Shown one piece after another: positions 38,210-49,472 of a stretch of 64,000 bases of DNA; position 1 is the first letter of the stretch, and every line of letters starts with the position of its first letter. The stretch is from Entonaema liquescens (lineage: Eukaryota > Ascomycota > Sordariomycetes > Xylariales > Xylariaceae): positions 930,001 to 994,000 of the forward strand of contig CADCSX010000006.1 of NCBI GenBank assembly GCA_902805475.1. The letters run 5' to 3'. The position numbers and the translations under genes are program-made. Below the pieces are notes generated by a model that made no database searches, was not told where the DNA came from, and saw only the letters and a list, made by a program, of their open reading frames with translations.

Positions 38210-39754
38210 GAATAATGAACCGATCGCAAAACCTAACTATCATCACTGAAGTAGGTATAGATTTAAGGGCAGCCTGTAGAAGAAATAGGGAGTCATACTC
38301 GGTAAAATACCGGATTGAAAAATAAATCCAGAGTCATCTGCAGGGGTGCGAAGTCCAATTGCATTGCTTAATAGGGGCTTGGTATTTGCTCTTTGGGGAA
38401 AGATGTAGCTAGCTCCAGCCAAGCCGGTCTAGCTTCCATCACGACATTGGTTTGTAGCTTTTCAGTAAGTTAAACTTTTGGCAGGAATGGTAATTTTCCC
38501 CAGTCCACTTCGTTCCTGTCTATATTCTATCGTTATGTTCTTCGAAAAGCCGAAGACTATCAGGAGTGTTATAGTATTACCTTTGAAATAAGACAAAGCG
38601 AGAAATGTCGATTCTATAAGTACATTTCTTGGATAACTATCTCAAACATAAGGTGAAAGCTTTTTAAAGAAGTATTTCCATTACTATTTCTACGGTTACC
38701 TAGTACTAATTCTTGGGATCATGAGTAGTAAGTAGGTGATCTTTCCGACCTGTTTATGCTTACCTACTTTTTCAGGCATAAACCAGAAAGTATAGACATC
38801 CTGCTTTAAGATGTGTTTATTCCTTGGTATTTCATGCATGTATAAAAATGGTGTAGTAGTGCAACGTGCCATGCTGAATAGGTAGATATCTACTCAGAGA
38901 GCCTTCGTAGCTTGTAAGTAAATCATATCTCTTATCTTCTCATTTCCACACATATATTACACTCGCTACGATGCTTAGCTGGCTCTATCTGTATTGTTTT
39001 TATTTTTTTTTAAAAATTTTTTTTTGTCATCGACTAGATAAAAGTTTATTGTAGGATACTTTGACATGCCATGCTGGGGATCCAGCGGTTATATTCAATT
39101 TGTGCCCTTTTAGGAGTAGAAAGGGGGGAAGGAATGTAAAGACGGTATTCTAGTTTATAGTTGCACATCTTCATCAATATAAGCAACTCTTATAGAAGTT
39201 TTGAAATGGGCTTAGAACTATTGGCAGTACGGGCCGCAATTATTGTTTATTGGTTTGTACCTCGTGGTAGTTTACTAAAGTCCTATATTTAATAATAATC
39301 TTTCTAATTGATTGTCAAGGAAACATACGAATGGGATTCTCTCACAGTTTCGATCTCTGTCCCCCCACCTCTGTTCTGGGAAACCCATAGAGCAAGCCGA
39401 GAGAGGCATACGCTACGTGCTAAAAGCCGCCAAGGATACAGCGAAGCTCGATACCACCCGGCGGCAAAAGTGGTCGTACTACGGGTCCATACAAGGGATC
39501 CGGGGTACGCTTTGGCCCCTGAATGGCTGTGCCACAGCTGAAATGTAACAGTGGGTAGCTACAAGGTATTTCAGCAAGGTCAATCATAAGATGCTTCCTA
39601 TGGCATCATTAATTGTTAAACTGAAACTGTTACTCTCTTTATTCGACTTATCTTAGACTCAAACGCTGACATCTAAACATATTTTTCAGCATTTATTTAT
39701 GAACTATTATCACAATTATACACAACCCACTCATGCTACCCTGTAACCGAAGAG
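38210..39754. other. Intergenic
   Basis: 1.5 kb without a supportable gene. It contains a T- and A-rich low-complexity run at about 38995-39028 and overlapping open frames at about 39308-39548 with moderate GC but no family features. Confidence 0.5.
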
Positions 39755-41871
39755 ATGAAAAAGGATGTTAACGCGACCAATGAGCCCTACCCGGAAAATC
39801 CGCAACTGGGACAATATAATGTTGCGTCTACTGAGTTAGGTCAGGAGCCAGCCAACAGGTTAGGAGAGGGATTGGGATATAACTCCTACAATAACAGTAG
39901 CACCGAGAACCGAATTGTTGGCTCTAGTAGCAGAAACTCGGCGTATGATAGCCTCCTTATGGCGCCGTCGAACGACCCAGGACCAGAAGTAGCGTTCGAA
40001 GGCAATGAGAAGAATCCTGCGGCCAAGGGCTCTGGACGGCGGTTATTTAGGAGCTGGAAATGGGAGATAGGCGCATGCTTTCTCAGTCTCGCCAGTATCG
40101 CATCCATAATAGCCGTTCTGTCTGTCGAAAATCATAAGCCCCTGGATCAGTGGGCTTGGAGTATAGGTCCGACAGCTGTAGTATCTTTCCTCGCAGCACT
40201 CGCCAAATCCTCGATGCTGGTGGCTATAGCCGAAGTTCTCAGTCAACTCAAGTGGCAGCATTTTTATGGCCAGACGCATCCTTTGATTGACCTTGAGCTC
40301 TTTGACGGGGCTAGTCGAGGACCACTAGGGGCCTTCGAACTCATACGGAGGAAAAATATTCGGACGCTGCTTGGATCCTCGGCTGCAATTGTTGTCATCG
40401 TGTCACTCCTTGTCGACCCGTTCGTGCAGTTAGTCTTCGAATTTCCCGCTCTTTCCCATCCAGATTCAACTGCCAAGGCCTTTTTAAATTACACACAAGT
40501 ATACGATCCGAATGGGTACATTATGGACGCCCATCTTACGGGGACTACAGGTGAGTAAAACATTCACATTATGACTATTTCATTATATGATTTGAGTGGC
40601 GATTGTGGCCAGCCTTATATATTTCGTTGTTGGTAGCGGGGTGCTGTAGGTATCTCATTTACCTACCAAGATAGGGGGCTAACTGGTATTGAATCATAGC
40701 GTCTGCTGTCAATGCACAGATGCAAGCAGCAATTATCAAAGCGGTTTCTGAACAACCGCAACCACCTGCGGCAAGCTGCAGCACTGGAAACTGTACGTGG
40801 CCCTCTATCACTACGCTTGGTGTCTGCGCCGACTGCACAGATGTTACCCAGGATGTCAATATAACTTGTCCGGGCCGGACAGAGGAGAATCGTGGACAGT
40901 ATCAGTGTGACTACGGTATGCCGTCCGGAGGCAATACATCCAGCTTCATATTTCGTGCCGGTGCTTCGGGCGATTTTTTCCCTACAAGATGGAATTCTTC
41001 GGCCCTTTCTATCGGCGATCGTCTAGGAGACGAAGGTTCGGATGCTCTCTTGACCTACATAGAAGCCATCCAAATCAAAGGGGCGTTCGACTCTGATAGT
41101 GACGACATATCCACGATACTTCGGCAGCCAACTGCTTGGACGTGTAGCTTCGCCTTTTGCACCAAGACCTATGACAGTTTAAGTATGACGAACGGGGAAA
41201 TGAAACTTTCAAAACCAACCGAAGATCTCATGGTGCTCGGTGGCCAGAGTACCGGTGAAAATACACCTGTCAGCGGGGATAGTATTACTGGCATAGCTTC
41301 CTACCAAGACCTCAAAGTCAACTCTGGCTCATCTTCGGGGAAGACGTACCGCATCAACCGCGCAGATTATGCGAACCTGGCAAACTACCTCACGGAGCTC
41401 TTTTCTACCGGGTGGGGCGAAAGGGGGTTCGGGGCATCGAGTAGCGTACGGCAGCCCGCGGCACCAAACTTGGGATGGGCGCTCTCCGAAGCCGAGAACC
41501 TCACACAGGTAGTTCAGAGCATTGCCGAAGGCATGACGGAAATGATCCGAAACAGCCGCAACAGCACGCCGATAACAGGAGAAGCGCTCCGGACTCAGGT
41601 CTACATTGAAGTCCAATGGGGATGGATGGCGTTACCACTTTCCCTAATCGTGTTAAGTCTTTTCCTCATCACGGTCATGGTCGTAAGGACTTACAAGAGT
41701 GACTTACCCGTCTGGAAGAGCTCCAGCATAGCCCTACTTTCACACAAGGTAAATGGCTGGGCCCCTGGAGCTGGGACTGTCCGGGAGACTTCTGCGCTAC
41801 AGGAACAGGCGAAGGATATATCAGTCACGCTGTCAAACGACTCGGAGGATATGAAATTTGTAAAGAGCTGA
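39755..41871 (+). CDS. DUF3176 family membrane protein
   Basis: Exons 39755-40550 and 40700-41871, intron 149 nt (GTGAGT donor, GGCTAACTG branch), 655 residues. The plan matches the gene at 3947-6016: a polar N-terminus of about 100 residues, a helix ACFLSLASIASIIAVLSV, a second around VVSFLAALAKSSMLVAIAEV, the signature QLKWQHFYGQTHPLIDLELFD, a helix before DPFVQLVFEF, an extracytoplasmic domain with CSTGNCTWPSITTLGVC and glycosylation sequons, and a last helix LPLSLIVLSLFLITVMVV before a short tail. The intron sits at the start of the extracytoplasmic domain and is absent from the other copy. Function unknown for the family. Confidence 0.88.
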
Positions 41872-42374
41872 CCAATATGGAACGACTACGATTACGATTA
41901 CGGTAACGAGCTTATGAAATAGATCTCATATCTATCATAGCATTAACTATGAAATATAAAATGTTTACTTATTAGCCATGTCTTCTACTAGTCAGGCATT
42001 CTCATTGCTGATGAAATCTTAATACGGAAACTAAAGATGGGCTTCGAATGTCCAAAAGTGATCTATTATTTCGGATAGATGCGAAGACTTGTCAAGGGTT
42101 TGATTAAATAGGCGTGTAAGGGGCTAGAATGGCCTATGCCAAGTGAATGAAGTCAAGATTTCTCCAACATTTTTGGGTTCACGGTTTTCTATACGAGGTA
42201 GTACCCGCTGATGCCTTATAAAGCACAGAAACGACCTTATTAATCATGGAAATATAGAGTTGGCTACATATAGGCCTCCAACGTGCAGATTTCTCCTGCA
42301 AAAGCTAGACTCGGCTCACCTTCAAGAATCAGTGGTGTAGCCACACTCCCGCGAGCAATTCTACCATTTCCATT
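41872..42374. other. Intergenic, upstream of the amidohydrolase
   Basis: Non-coding. It is the promoter side of the next gene. Nothing else seen. Confidence 0.5.
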
Positions 42375-43987
42375 ATGAAAGTCTCTACTACCGTGTATAA
42401 GACCGTTGCTTTCTTCCAATATGCGACTTTGACAACCTGTGCGAAGCTTTTGACTGGTGGGACGATTGTCGCATTCGATGATAGGACCCAACAACTCCGG
42501 GTGATCCGTGAAGGATCGCTTCTCATCGAAGGAGACCAGATCACATCAGTTTCTGATAGTGTAACTCCTGGCACTATCCCAACAGATACTGAAGTGATAA
42601 ACTGTACCGGTAACATTATCACCCCCGGATTTATCGACACACACCGTCATGGGTGGCAGACCGTTTTCAAGACACTCGGCTCCAATACAACATTAGCCGA
42701 GTATGCTGAACGATATAGCTCACCTGTATCTCAGCCCCTATTTACTCCCGACGACTTATATATCAGTCAGCTAGCAGGTTTATACGAGGCGCTTAACGCT
42801 GGGGTGACAACGATACTCGACCATGCCCATCTCACCTGGACGCGCGAGCATGCTACTGCAGGCTTGAATGCCTCCATTGATAGTAATGCCAGGGTGTTTT
42901 TCGCCTATGAGTTCCAGAATTTCCCTGGTTTCAGCGTCCAGGACCAGATCCGCCACTGGCGTGAATTGAGCCCGACAACCTCAAACAACCTCACCACACT
43001 AGTAGTGGCGTATGATGGCTGGTTAGAAGATCCGCAGGACCCAGATACCGTTGCAGTAATAAATCTTGCTTTGTATGCTACCACCTCCTAATCCCGGGCC
43101 AACTTGGACTAACTGATATAATAGAGAGAATAAGGTTAAAGCTCTTACAACCCATCATGTGGGAGGACCTTGGCTATGTGCGTATAGATGTTGCGTTTTC
43201 CGAGACGCAAGTACTGACTCATTTGCCAGCGGTTAACACACCTGAACTCCTCTACCAGTTGGGAATACTTAATACCAGCATACCTATCGTGCTCTCTCAC
43301 GCTTCTCAAATCAGCGCCAAAAGTTCTGATCTACTGCGACAGACGAATCAGTATATATCCATAACCCCCGAAAGTGAAATGCACTATGGTCATCTCCATC
43401 CGACGAGCCATCTAATCTCAGATCAAGCCTCGTTAGGTGTAGACACGCACTTCACCTTCTCAACGGATATCCTGACGCAGGCACGCCTTTGGCTGCAGAG
43501 TACCCGCGCCCGTTTATACAAGGGAGCAATAGACAACTGGCAGATACCTGCTAACAACCCCATGTCCGTCAACCAGGCTTTCCTCCTAGCGACCAGGAAC
43601 GGCGGCCTGGCGCTCGGCCGCCCCGACCTGGGTGTCATTAAGCCGGAAGCGAAAGCCGACATCCTGGTATGGGACGGGCGTTCCCCTGGAATGTTGGGGT
43701 GGGCGGATCCGATCGCGGCTGCGATCCTTCACGCCAACGTGGGAGACATCAAAGACGTCATCGTAGGCGGCGAGTTCAGAAAACGCGACGGGAAACTCGT
43801 TGTTGAGGACTATGCTGGAGTGCAAGATCGGTTCCTACAGAGTGCCAGACACATCCAGGCTAAATTAAAGGAAGTTCCAATACCTGTGCCGGAGGGTCGT
43901 TTTATGGGAGGCTCCCCGTTTGCGCCGGTCTTGGAGGTTGATACCCAACGTGGTGAAGGTACGGGGTATGGCCCAGTATATGTTTGA
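42375..43987 (+). CDS. Metal-dependent amidohydrolase (cytosine deaminase/TrzN-like)
   Basis: Exons 42375-43072, 43125-43177 and 43230-43987, both introns 52 nt, 502 residues. The tiny middle exon restores the conserved metal-ligand stretch ALTTHHVGGPW and removes two apparent frame changes. Ligands visible: HRH at residues 90-92, the His of TTHHVGG near 240, the SHAS His, and the Asp of FSTD. An SITPESEMHYGH motif typical of the amidohydrolase superfamily 'aminohydrolase/ATZ' branch follows. The C-terminal beta domain has KADILVWD and a repositioned strand (VGDIKDVIVGGEF). The enzyme should hydrolyse a C-N or C-Cl bond on a ring or guanidine-like substrate; the actual substrate is unknown. 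The N-terminus is slightly long and hydrophobic (TVAFFQYATL), not a clear signal peptide. Confidence 0.9.
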
Positions 43988-44579
43988 AGACAGCTTGAGA
44001 CAGTAAGAAAATCTTATTGGCGTACACTAATTACACCGCTTTTTAAAGCAAGAGTCTAGATTACGTCGTCTGTTCGTGGCTACTTTGTGTTGGGGGGTGT
44101 TTTTATGTTGGGGATCAACTAAATGTCTAAAACATAGGCGATTTTCTCTTTCAAGAGTGATATGACCGCACTGCACGGGGCGGGACCGGGTTAGGTAATT
44201 CCACCGTTCCGGTGTTACACTACGGCGCTACTGGTAGGTGCTACATAGCCTCCTCGACCGATGAGCCCCTTGTACTTGTAACCACTATAATTACAGCATA
44301 TAAGCCACCATAACGCACTGTAGTTATAGTGGCTTTAGTAGATAAGTTCGCTATAGTTATAGCGATATCCATGTCAGTCGGATGAATTTCCATCCGTTTC
44401 TTTTTCTTTTCATCGGGTTTGTAGGTACTATTTGGTATCCGTCGCCGGACGAGGGGCCAAATTAGCCGTTGAATTCATAATCACCATATTCTCCGACGAA
44501 TACTATAAGACGTCTAATCCACATCACTCTTCACTATGTTATATAGAATGTCTGAATTATGGAAACAATATAGGTCGCC
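43988..44579. other. Intergenic with hairpins
   Basis: Non-coding sequence between the amidohydrolase and the reductase. It contains the inverted repeats at 44302-44365. Confidence 0.5.
44302..44365. repeat. Pair of neighbouring inverted repeats
   Basis: 44302-44314 (AAGCCACCATAAC) pairs with 44323-44335 with one mismatch. Thirteen bases further, 44348-44365 is a perfect 8-bp palindrome, TCGCTATA with loop GT. A further partial arm, ACCACTATAATTAC, lies at 44281-44294. It may be the remains of a small inverted-repeat element. Confidence 0.55.
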
Positions 44580-45464
44580 ATGGCACAGAAACGAACCGTC
44601 CTAATCACCGGCTGCTCGGATGGTAGTCTAGGCTCGTCACTCGCTCTCGCCTTTCATGATGCCGGATGGCGCGTTTTCGCAACAGCTCGCAACCTTTCTA
44701 AATTAAAGAAAGCCCAAGCTGCCGGCATTGAGACTATACAGCTCGATGTTTTGTCCGACGAGTCCGTGGCGGACGGTGTTGCTAAAGTCAAGGAACTCAC
44801 CGGCGGTTCTCTCGATATCCTCGTCAACAATGCCGGCGCCGGACATCCTTCGCCTGTGTTAGACATTGATATCGAGAAAGCACGCCAAACATTTGACTTA
44901 AACGTCTTCTCTCTGATCAGGGTGACACGCGCTTTCATCCCGCTCCTAATCAAGTCGGGTGGCATAGTGGCCAACAACACATCACTTTCGTCGGTATTGA
45001 CCGGTGCGGTTCCCCTCCAAGGCTCCTACAATGCGTCTAAAGCCGCTGCCGCAAGTCTTACCGAAATGATGCGGTTGGAGCTAGCGCCTTTCGGAGTGAA
45101 GGTAATAAACTTGATGACCGGCTCTATATACTCGACCTTTTTCGAAAACGTACCTACTACCACTCTGCCCCCTGACTCGCTATATAATCTCGCTAAGGAG
45201 AGCATCGAGAAGGCCATGGTAGGAGACGGAACTCTTAAGAATGCCACCGACCCGAACCAATGGGCAAGAGAGGTCGTTAAGGATCTCACTCGATCTCACC
45301 CGCCCTATTGGATATGGCGTGGTAAATTCAGGTGGCAAGTATGGTTTGCCTCATGGTTCCCCCTCGGAGTCTTTGATAGTCTTCTCAAGAGTCTATCGAA
45401 CTTAGATGTTCTGGAGCGCAAGGTTAAAGAACAGGGAGGACCGAGCAAGATCAAGATATCATGA
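44580..45464 (+). CDS. Short-chain dehydrogenase/reductase, AYR1-like
   Basis: A single exon of 294 residues. Rossmann motif TGCSDGSLG at residues 10-18, NNAG at 83-86, catalytic Ser near 137, and YNASK with Tyr150 and Lys154. The size, the glycine motif TGCSDGSLG and the C-terminal hydrophobic segment (WQVWFASWFPLGVFDSLL) match yeast Ayr1, the NADPH-dependent 1-acyl-dihydroxyacetone phosphate reductase of lipid droplets and endoplasmic reticulum. Filamentous fungi carry many Ayr1-like paralogues in accessory loci, so the true substrate may differ. The start at 44580 gives a compact N-terminus right before the Rossmann fold. Confidence 0.88.
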   Translation: MAQKRTVLITGCSDGSLGSSLALAFHDAGWRVFATARNLSKLKKAQAAGIETIQLDVLSDESVADGVAKVKELTGGSLDILVNNAGAGHPSPVLDIDIEKARQTFDLNVFSLIRVTRAFIPLLIKSGGIVANNTSLSSVLTGAVPLQGSYNASKAAAASLTEMMRLELAPFGVKVINLMTGSIYSTFFENVPTTTLPPDSLYNLAKESIEKAMVGDGTLKNATDPNQWAREVVKDLTRSHPPYWIWRGKFRWQVWFASWFPLGVFDSLLKSLSNLDVLERKVKEQGGPSKIKIS

Positions 45465-45854
45465 TGCGATACTCGGAGTCGTTTACGGTCGGGTTAACAC
45501 TATGATTTGGTATCAATGAAAGGTAGAAATCGGACCTGTAGATTAGAAGGAATAAACATTTAACGACATTCGAAAACTTTCCGATAAAAATATATTAATC
45601 CCCGCCGCCAGTTGCCATACCAGATCCCCGGCCTGCTATTGGGGCCGTGCTTGGAGAAATGGGGATATCAGAAATGGGGCCGGTCGCAGCCAATGATATA
45701 TCACTTTATATTTTCGCTCTGCATCGTTTTCATAATCGTTGGAGACATAACTGCGACACTGCAACTCGCTAAGATGGGCGTAAATGTATTAATAAATGGC
45801 AGATATACTTGCTCCTAACATTATAACCACATCTCGGATGTTGGTATCTTAGAC
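45465..45854. other. Intergenic
   Basis: Non-coding. A short open frame at 45612-45818 has no support. Confidence 0.5.
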
Positions 45855-48800
45855 ATGGATCCGCTCACAGCATTTGGGCTCTCAGCAAGCATTGTTCAAT
45901 TCATTGGGTTTGCTTCGGGGCTGATTTCAACATCGAGAGAGATCTATAGCTCTTCGAAGGGCAGCACTGATAAGGCCGAGACGCTCGATGCTATCTACTC
46001 CGAGCTTCGGAACTTGAGCTCGAGTCTTGAGACATCTTTCCAAAGGGATCTCCTAGTCGAACAGGTGAAGGAGACGAAGATTGCCCAGCATGTCTTGGCA
46101 ATCAATGAGCTAGGAAGGACGTGTAAGTTGGACTGTGACAGGCTCTTAGAGATAGTTGGGGAGCTCAAAGATAAAAATGGGACACACAAGCGATGGAATA
46201 GCTTCAAACTTGCTCTCAGGACTCTTTGGAAGGAAAACAAAATCGCCGACCTGGAACAAAGCCTACATCATACTCAGACCACTTTAACACTTCACATCTG
46301 CGCAATGTCAAGGTATCAACTATTCCTTACGCAGCCGGGTTCGGTATGCTCCCTTTAGATAGACTATAGAACTAACCATGGAATTAGTGACTGGCAAGGG
46401 GTTCACCAACGTCAACTGGATAGCCTACGCGCAGAAAATTACCGTATGAACTCGGAACAGTCTTCGAAGCTTTACGATATTGGAAGAATGATTAATGAAC
46501 TACACAGAATCGCCATAAAGCGGGAACGTGACAGCAGCCCTTTTACCCTACAAGATATCTCGTCGCTTCAAGCTCAAATATCTAGACTATCCACGTCTCA
46601 GAAAGACGCTGCTAAGGAGCAGGCGATTTTATCAAGTCTGTGCTTTGATGGCCGATCTACGCGACACAGCTCTATAAAAGAAGCCCATCGAAAGACTCTA
46701 AGTTGGGTGTTCGAAGATACGCAAGTAGGAGAAAACCCTCGAGCGGGACCCGCCTCTGGCAACTTAATACGATGGCTTAAGACTCCGAATGGCATCTTTT
46801 GGGTTTCAGGGAAGCCCGGCTCTGGAAAGTCAACACTTATGAAATATATATCAGGCCATCCTACTACTCTGAAGACTTTGACTCAATGGGCGTACCCTGA
46901 GCCTATCATTATAGCTCGTCACTACTTTTGGAGCGCCGGCACTCCAATGCAGAAGTCTCACGAAGGCTTACTCCAGACATTACTATACGATATATTCCGG
47001 AAGCTTCCGAATCTCATCGAAACTGTATGTGTTGAGCGATGGCCCAACCCAGAGGAGGCATTGAAGCGCGAGCCATGGTCCTTACAAGAGCTTAGCAACG
47101 TTCTTCAACGCATTACCGATAGAAACGATCTCGGTGTGAAATTTTGCTTTTTCGTGGATGGCCTCGATGAATATGAAGGCGATCATCTGGAATTCTGCCA
47201 AATGCTGCGGGAGCTTTCCAAGTCAAATAATGTAAAGCTATGCGTGTCTAGCAGGCCTTGGAATATCTTCGAAGACTCGTTTGGTAGAGACGAGACACGC
47301 AAGCTTTATATGCACGACTTAACAAAGCCCGACATCAGATCATATGTTGAAAGTCGTTTGCATGAGCACCCCAGGTGGGAGGAGGTAGTGACGGAGGTCG
47401 AAGATACCAACTGGCTCGTCGAAGAAATCACGCAACGGGCTGCCGGTGTGTTCTTATGGGTTTTCCTAGTTACGAGGGAATTACGGAACGGCCTTACAGA
47501 GTACGACAGTTTCTTGGATATGCGAAGACGACTTGACAATATTCCAACGGACCTAGAGGTCTTCTTCAAGCAGATTCTTGACTCGGTCGAGCCTTTCTAT
47601 CACCGGAAATTAGCAACGACTTTGCGAATAGCTCTAGCGTCGAGACAACCTGCTCCATTCCTCATCTATAGCTTTCACGAAGATGAAGACGAAGACCCGG
47701 ATTACGCATTGAAGCTCCCAATTGAGCCCCTAAGCGACCAAAAGGTTACGACTAGACGGAAACAAATATCTCGTCGTCTTAATGGAAGATGCCGCGGACT
47801 CCTAGCGCTTAATATAAATAGTGGTTATGTTGAATTCTTGCATCGAACAGTTATGGATTATCTCCGCACCCAAAGCATCGCTACTTATCTCGAGTCAAAA
47901 TCACCGCCTGGATTCAATCCTACCTTTTCACTCTTGAAGGCTTTCGTAGCCTACATCAAGAGCACCAAATTCCCTGAATTGATCAATCGTACACAATTCG
48001 CCACCTATACTCCCTCTAAACTAATGTTTACCTTAAAAGAAGCTCTCGCACACGCGGAGCTGCTAGGGAGGAACGCTATCGTCTTTAAGTATGTCGAAGA
48101 ATTAGAGAACTGCATCCCAGAAATGCACCGGAAGGGCCAGGTTAGACTGAACGTACCGGGGCTATCATCCAACCAGATTCGCTTATTGTTCCTCGAACCA
48201 GCCGTTGAGGCAGGATTAAACGAATACTTTTGCCATATAATATTAAAAAGACATGATTATTTCTTTGACTTCCAACGGTCATTTATGGATCGTGTTTGTG
48301 CCTTAGCACTAGAATCGGCACTCAAGTCGCGATGGGGTGAAATCGGAGACACGTTTCTCGCGCAGCACGCCACCCGTAGGAAACCAACACCCTACATCGA
48401 TGAGTTGGCTAGGTTGCTGAAAGCGTGGTTAATTCTTTTAGAGCACGCTCTACCACCAAACCCAACTCTTGAATCAGATTATAGCAAACTTGCGTGGCAT
48501 CTTCAGAGTGGATCAATCCATATGATGCTAAAGCGAGGAACTGATGCAAATGCCAAAATTTACCACTCAGCATCACCAGGATATACGGTAGCCTGGCTGC
48601 AATTTGCTATTGCGGCCTTCAGCATTCCCCCTAACTCGTTTCACGAAGCCAAATTTATATATACCTTAAATAGCTTCATTAACGCGCACGCCAACATGCA
48701 AGTTCCTGTGACAAACCCTTTGGGTGAAGGAGAATCACCACCGATTTGTGGTCTGGATGCGTTCTTCGGTATCTTATTCCGGAGAGCAAACGGCCCAAGT

Positions 48801-49007
48801 GGTTTCAACACCGAGCTTCTCGCTATGGTAGCTGAGACGCTTATGTCTAAAGCAAGAGACATGGGAATGGATATTGAATGTTACTGGGGTGTCATAGAGA
48901 AGGCCTTTCCGCTACATAGCTACTCGCTTCTTAGAAGCACTTTCGCTGAACACAAAGCCCCAAAAGACGAACTCTACCAATATTCAGACTTAGGAGCGAA
49001 ACGGTAA
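45855..49007 (+). CDS. NACHT-domain STAND (NLR-like) protein
   Basis: Exons 45855-46312 and 46388-49007, intron 75 nt, 1025 residues. The N-terminal part (MDPLTAFGLSASIVQFIGFASGL) is the hydrophobic helix-rich effector-side region common in fungal NLR-like proteins. A coiled-coil-like linker follows. The NACHT core has Walker A SGKPGSGKST near residue 295 and Walker B KFCFFVDGLDEYEGD near 405, then the sensor region SSRPWNIFEDSF and HDLTKPDIRSYV. After it comes a winged-helix/helical stretch (RRLNGRCRGLL, VEFLHRTVMDYLR) of the type seen in DUF7791-like fungal proteins. No ankyrin, WD40 or TPR repeats are visible; the C-terminal 450 residues are irregular and helical. NACHT proteins are signal-transducing ATPases used in fungal non-self recognition and cell death. 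Ligand and partner are unknown. Confidence 0.88.
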
Positions 49008-49472
49008 AAGGTCTTTTTGAACTGGCTTGAATAAATCTAATGACTTGAATCTAATCCCTTCTATGGCAGTAATTGTAAGAAGTTACTTCAATAGTAATAA
49101 TCTTTAATTTTTCAAATGCATACGTGAATAACCCATATGTTCTGAGAGCTACCCAGTCAGAAGCATGATCCCCCACGCCGGCTGTGTAAATCATTGCCTC
49201 AGCTAGGGGCATATTGTGTCTTATAACTTACGTCATATTCGGCATGTACCCTAGTTTGTGTGCGGCTGAGCTAGGTTAATAGCACACGATGGAAGAGGCT
49301 TTGGTCTGACTAACTGTTATAATTGCACACCATCGAGATTTGCCACATGGTGTTTATGTAGCACGCATACATCGCGAATAAATAAGAACGATCGTCGGTC
49401 TTTTATCTATGGATTATATTGATACGATTCTATTCTGCTATACCTTGGGCTTCCAGGTTTGATGTCTCTAAG
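49008..49472. other. Intergenic
   Basis: A/T-rich promoter side of the next gene. The downstream frame is open to 49419, where it begins with TTG and not ATG. An ATG at 49409 is in another frame and stops after 17 codons. Confidence 0.5.

Noticed and set aside
39308..39548. Two overlapping 77-78 codon frames
   Set aside because: Neither has a clear start context, family feature or splice partner. The higher GC alone is not enough.
49409..49472. Upstream ATG as the start of the papain-like gene
   Set aside because: It is in another frame and stops after 17 codons, and no intron can join it to the main frame.
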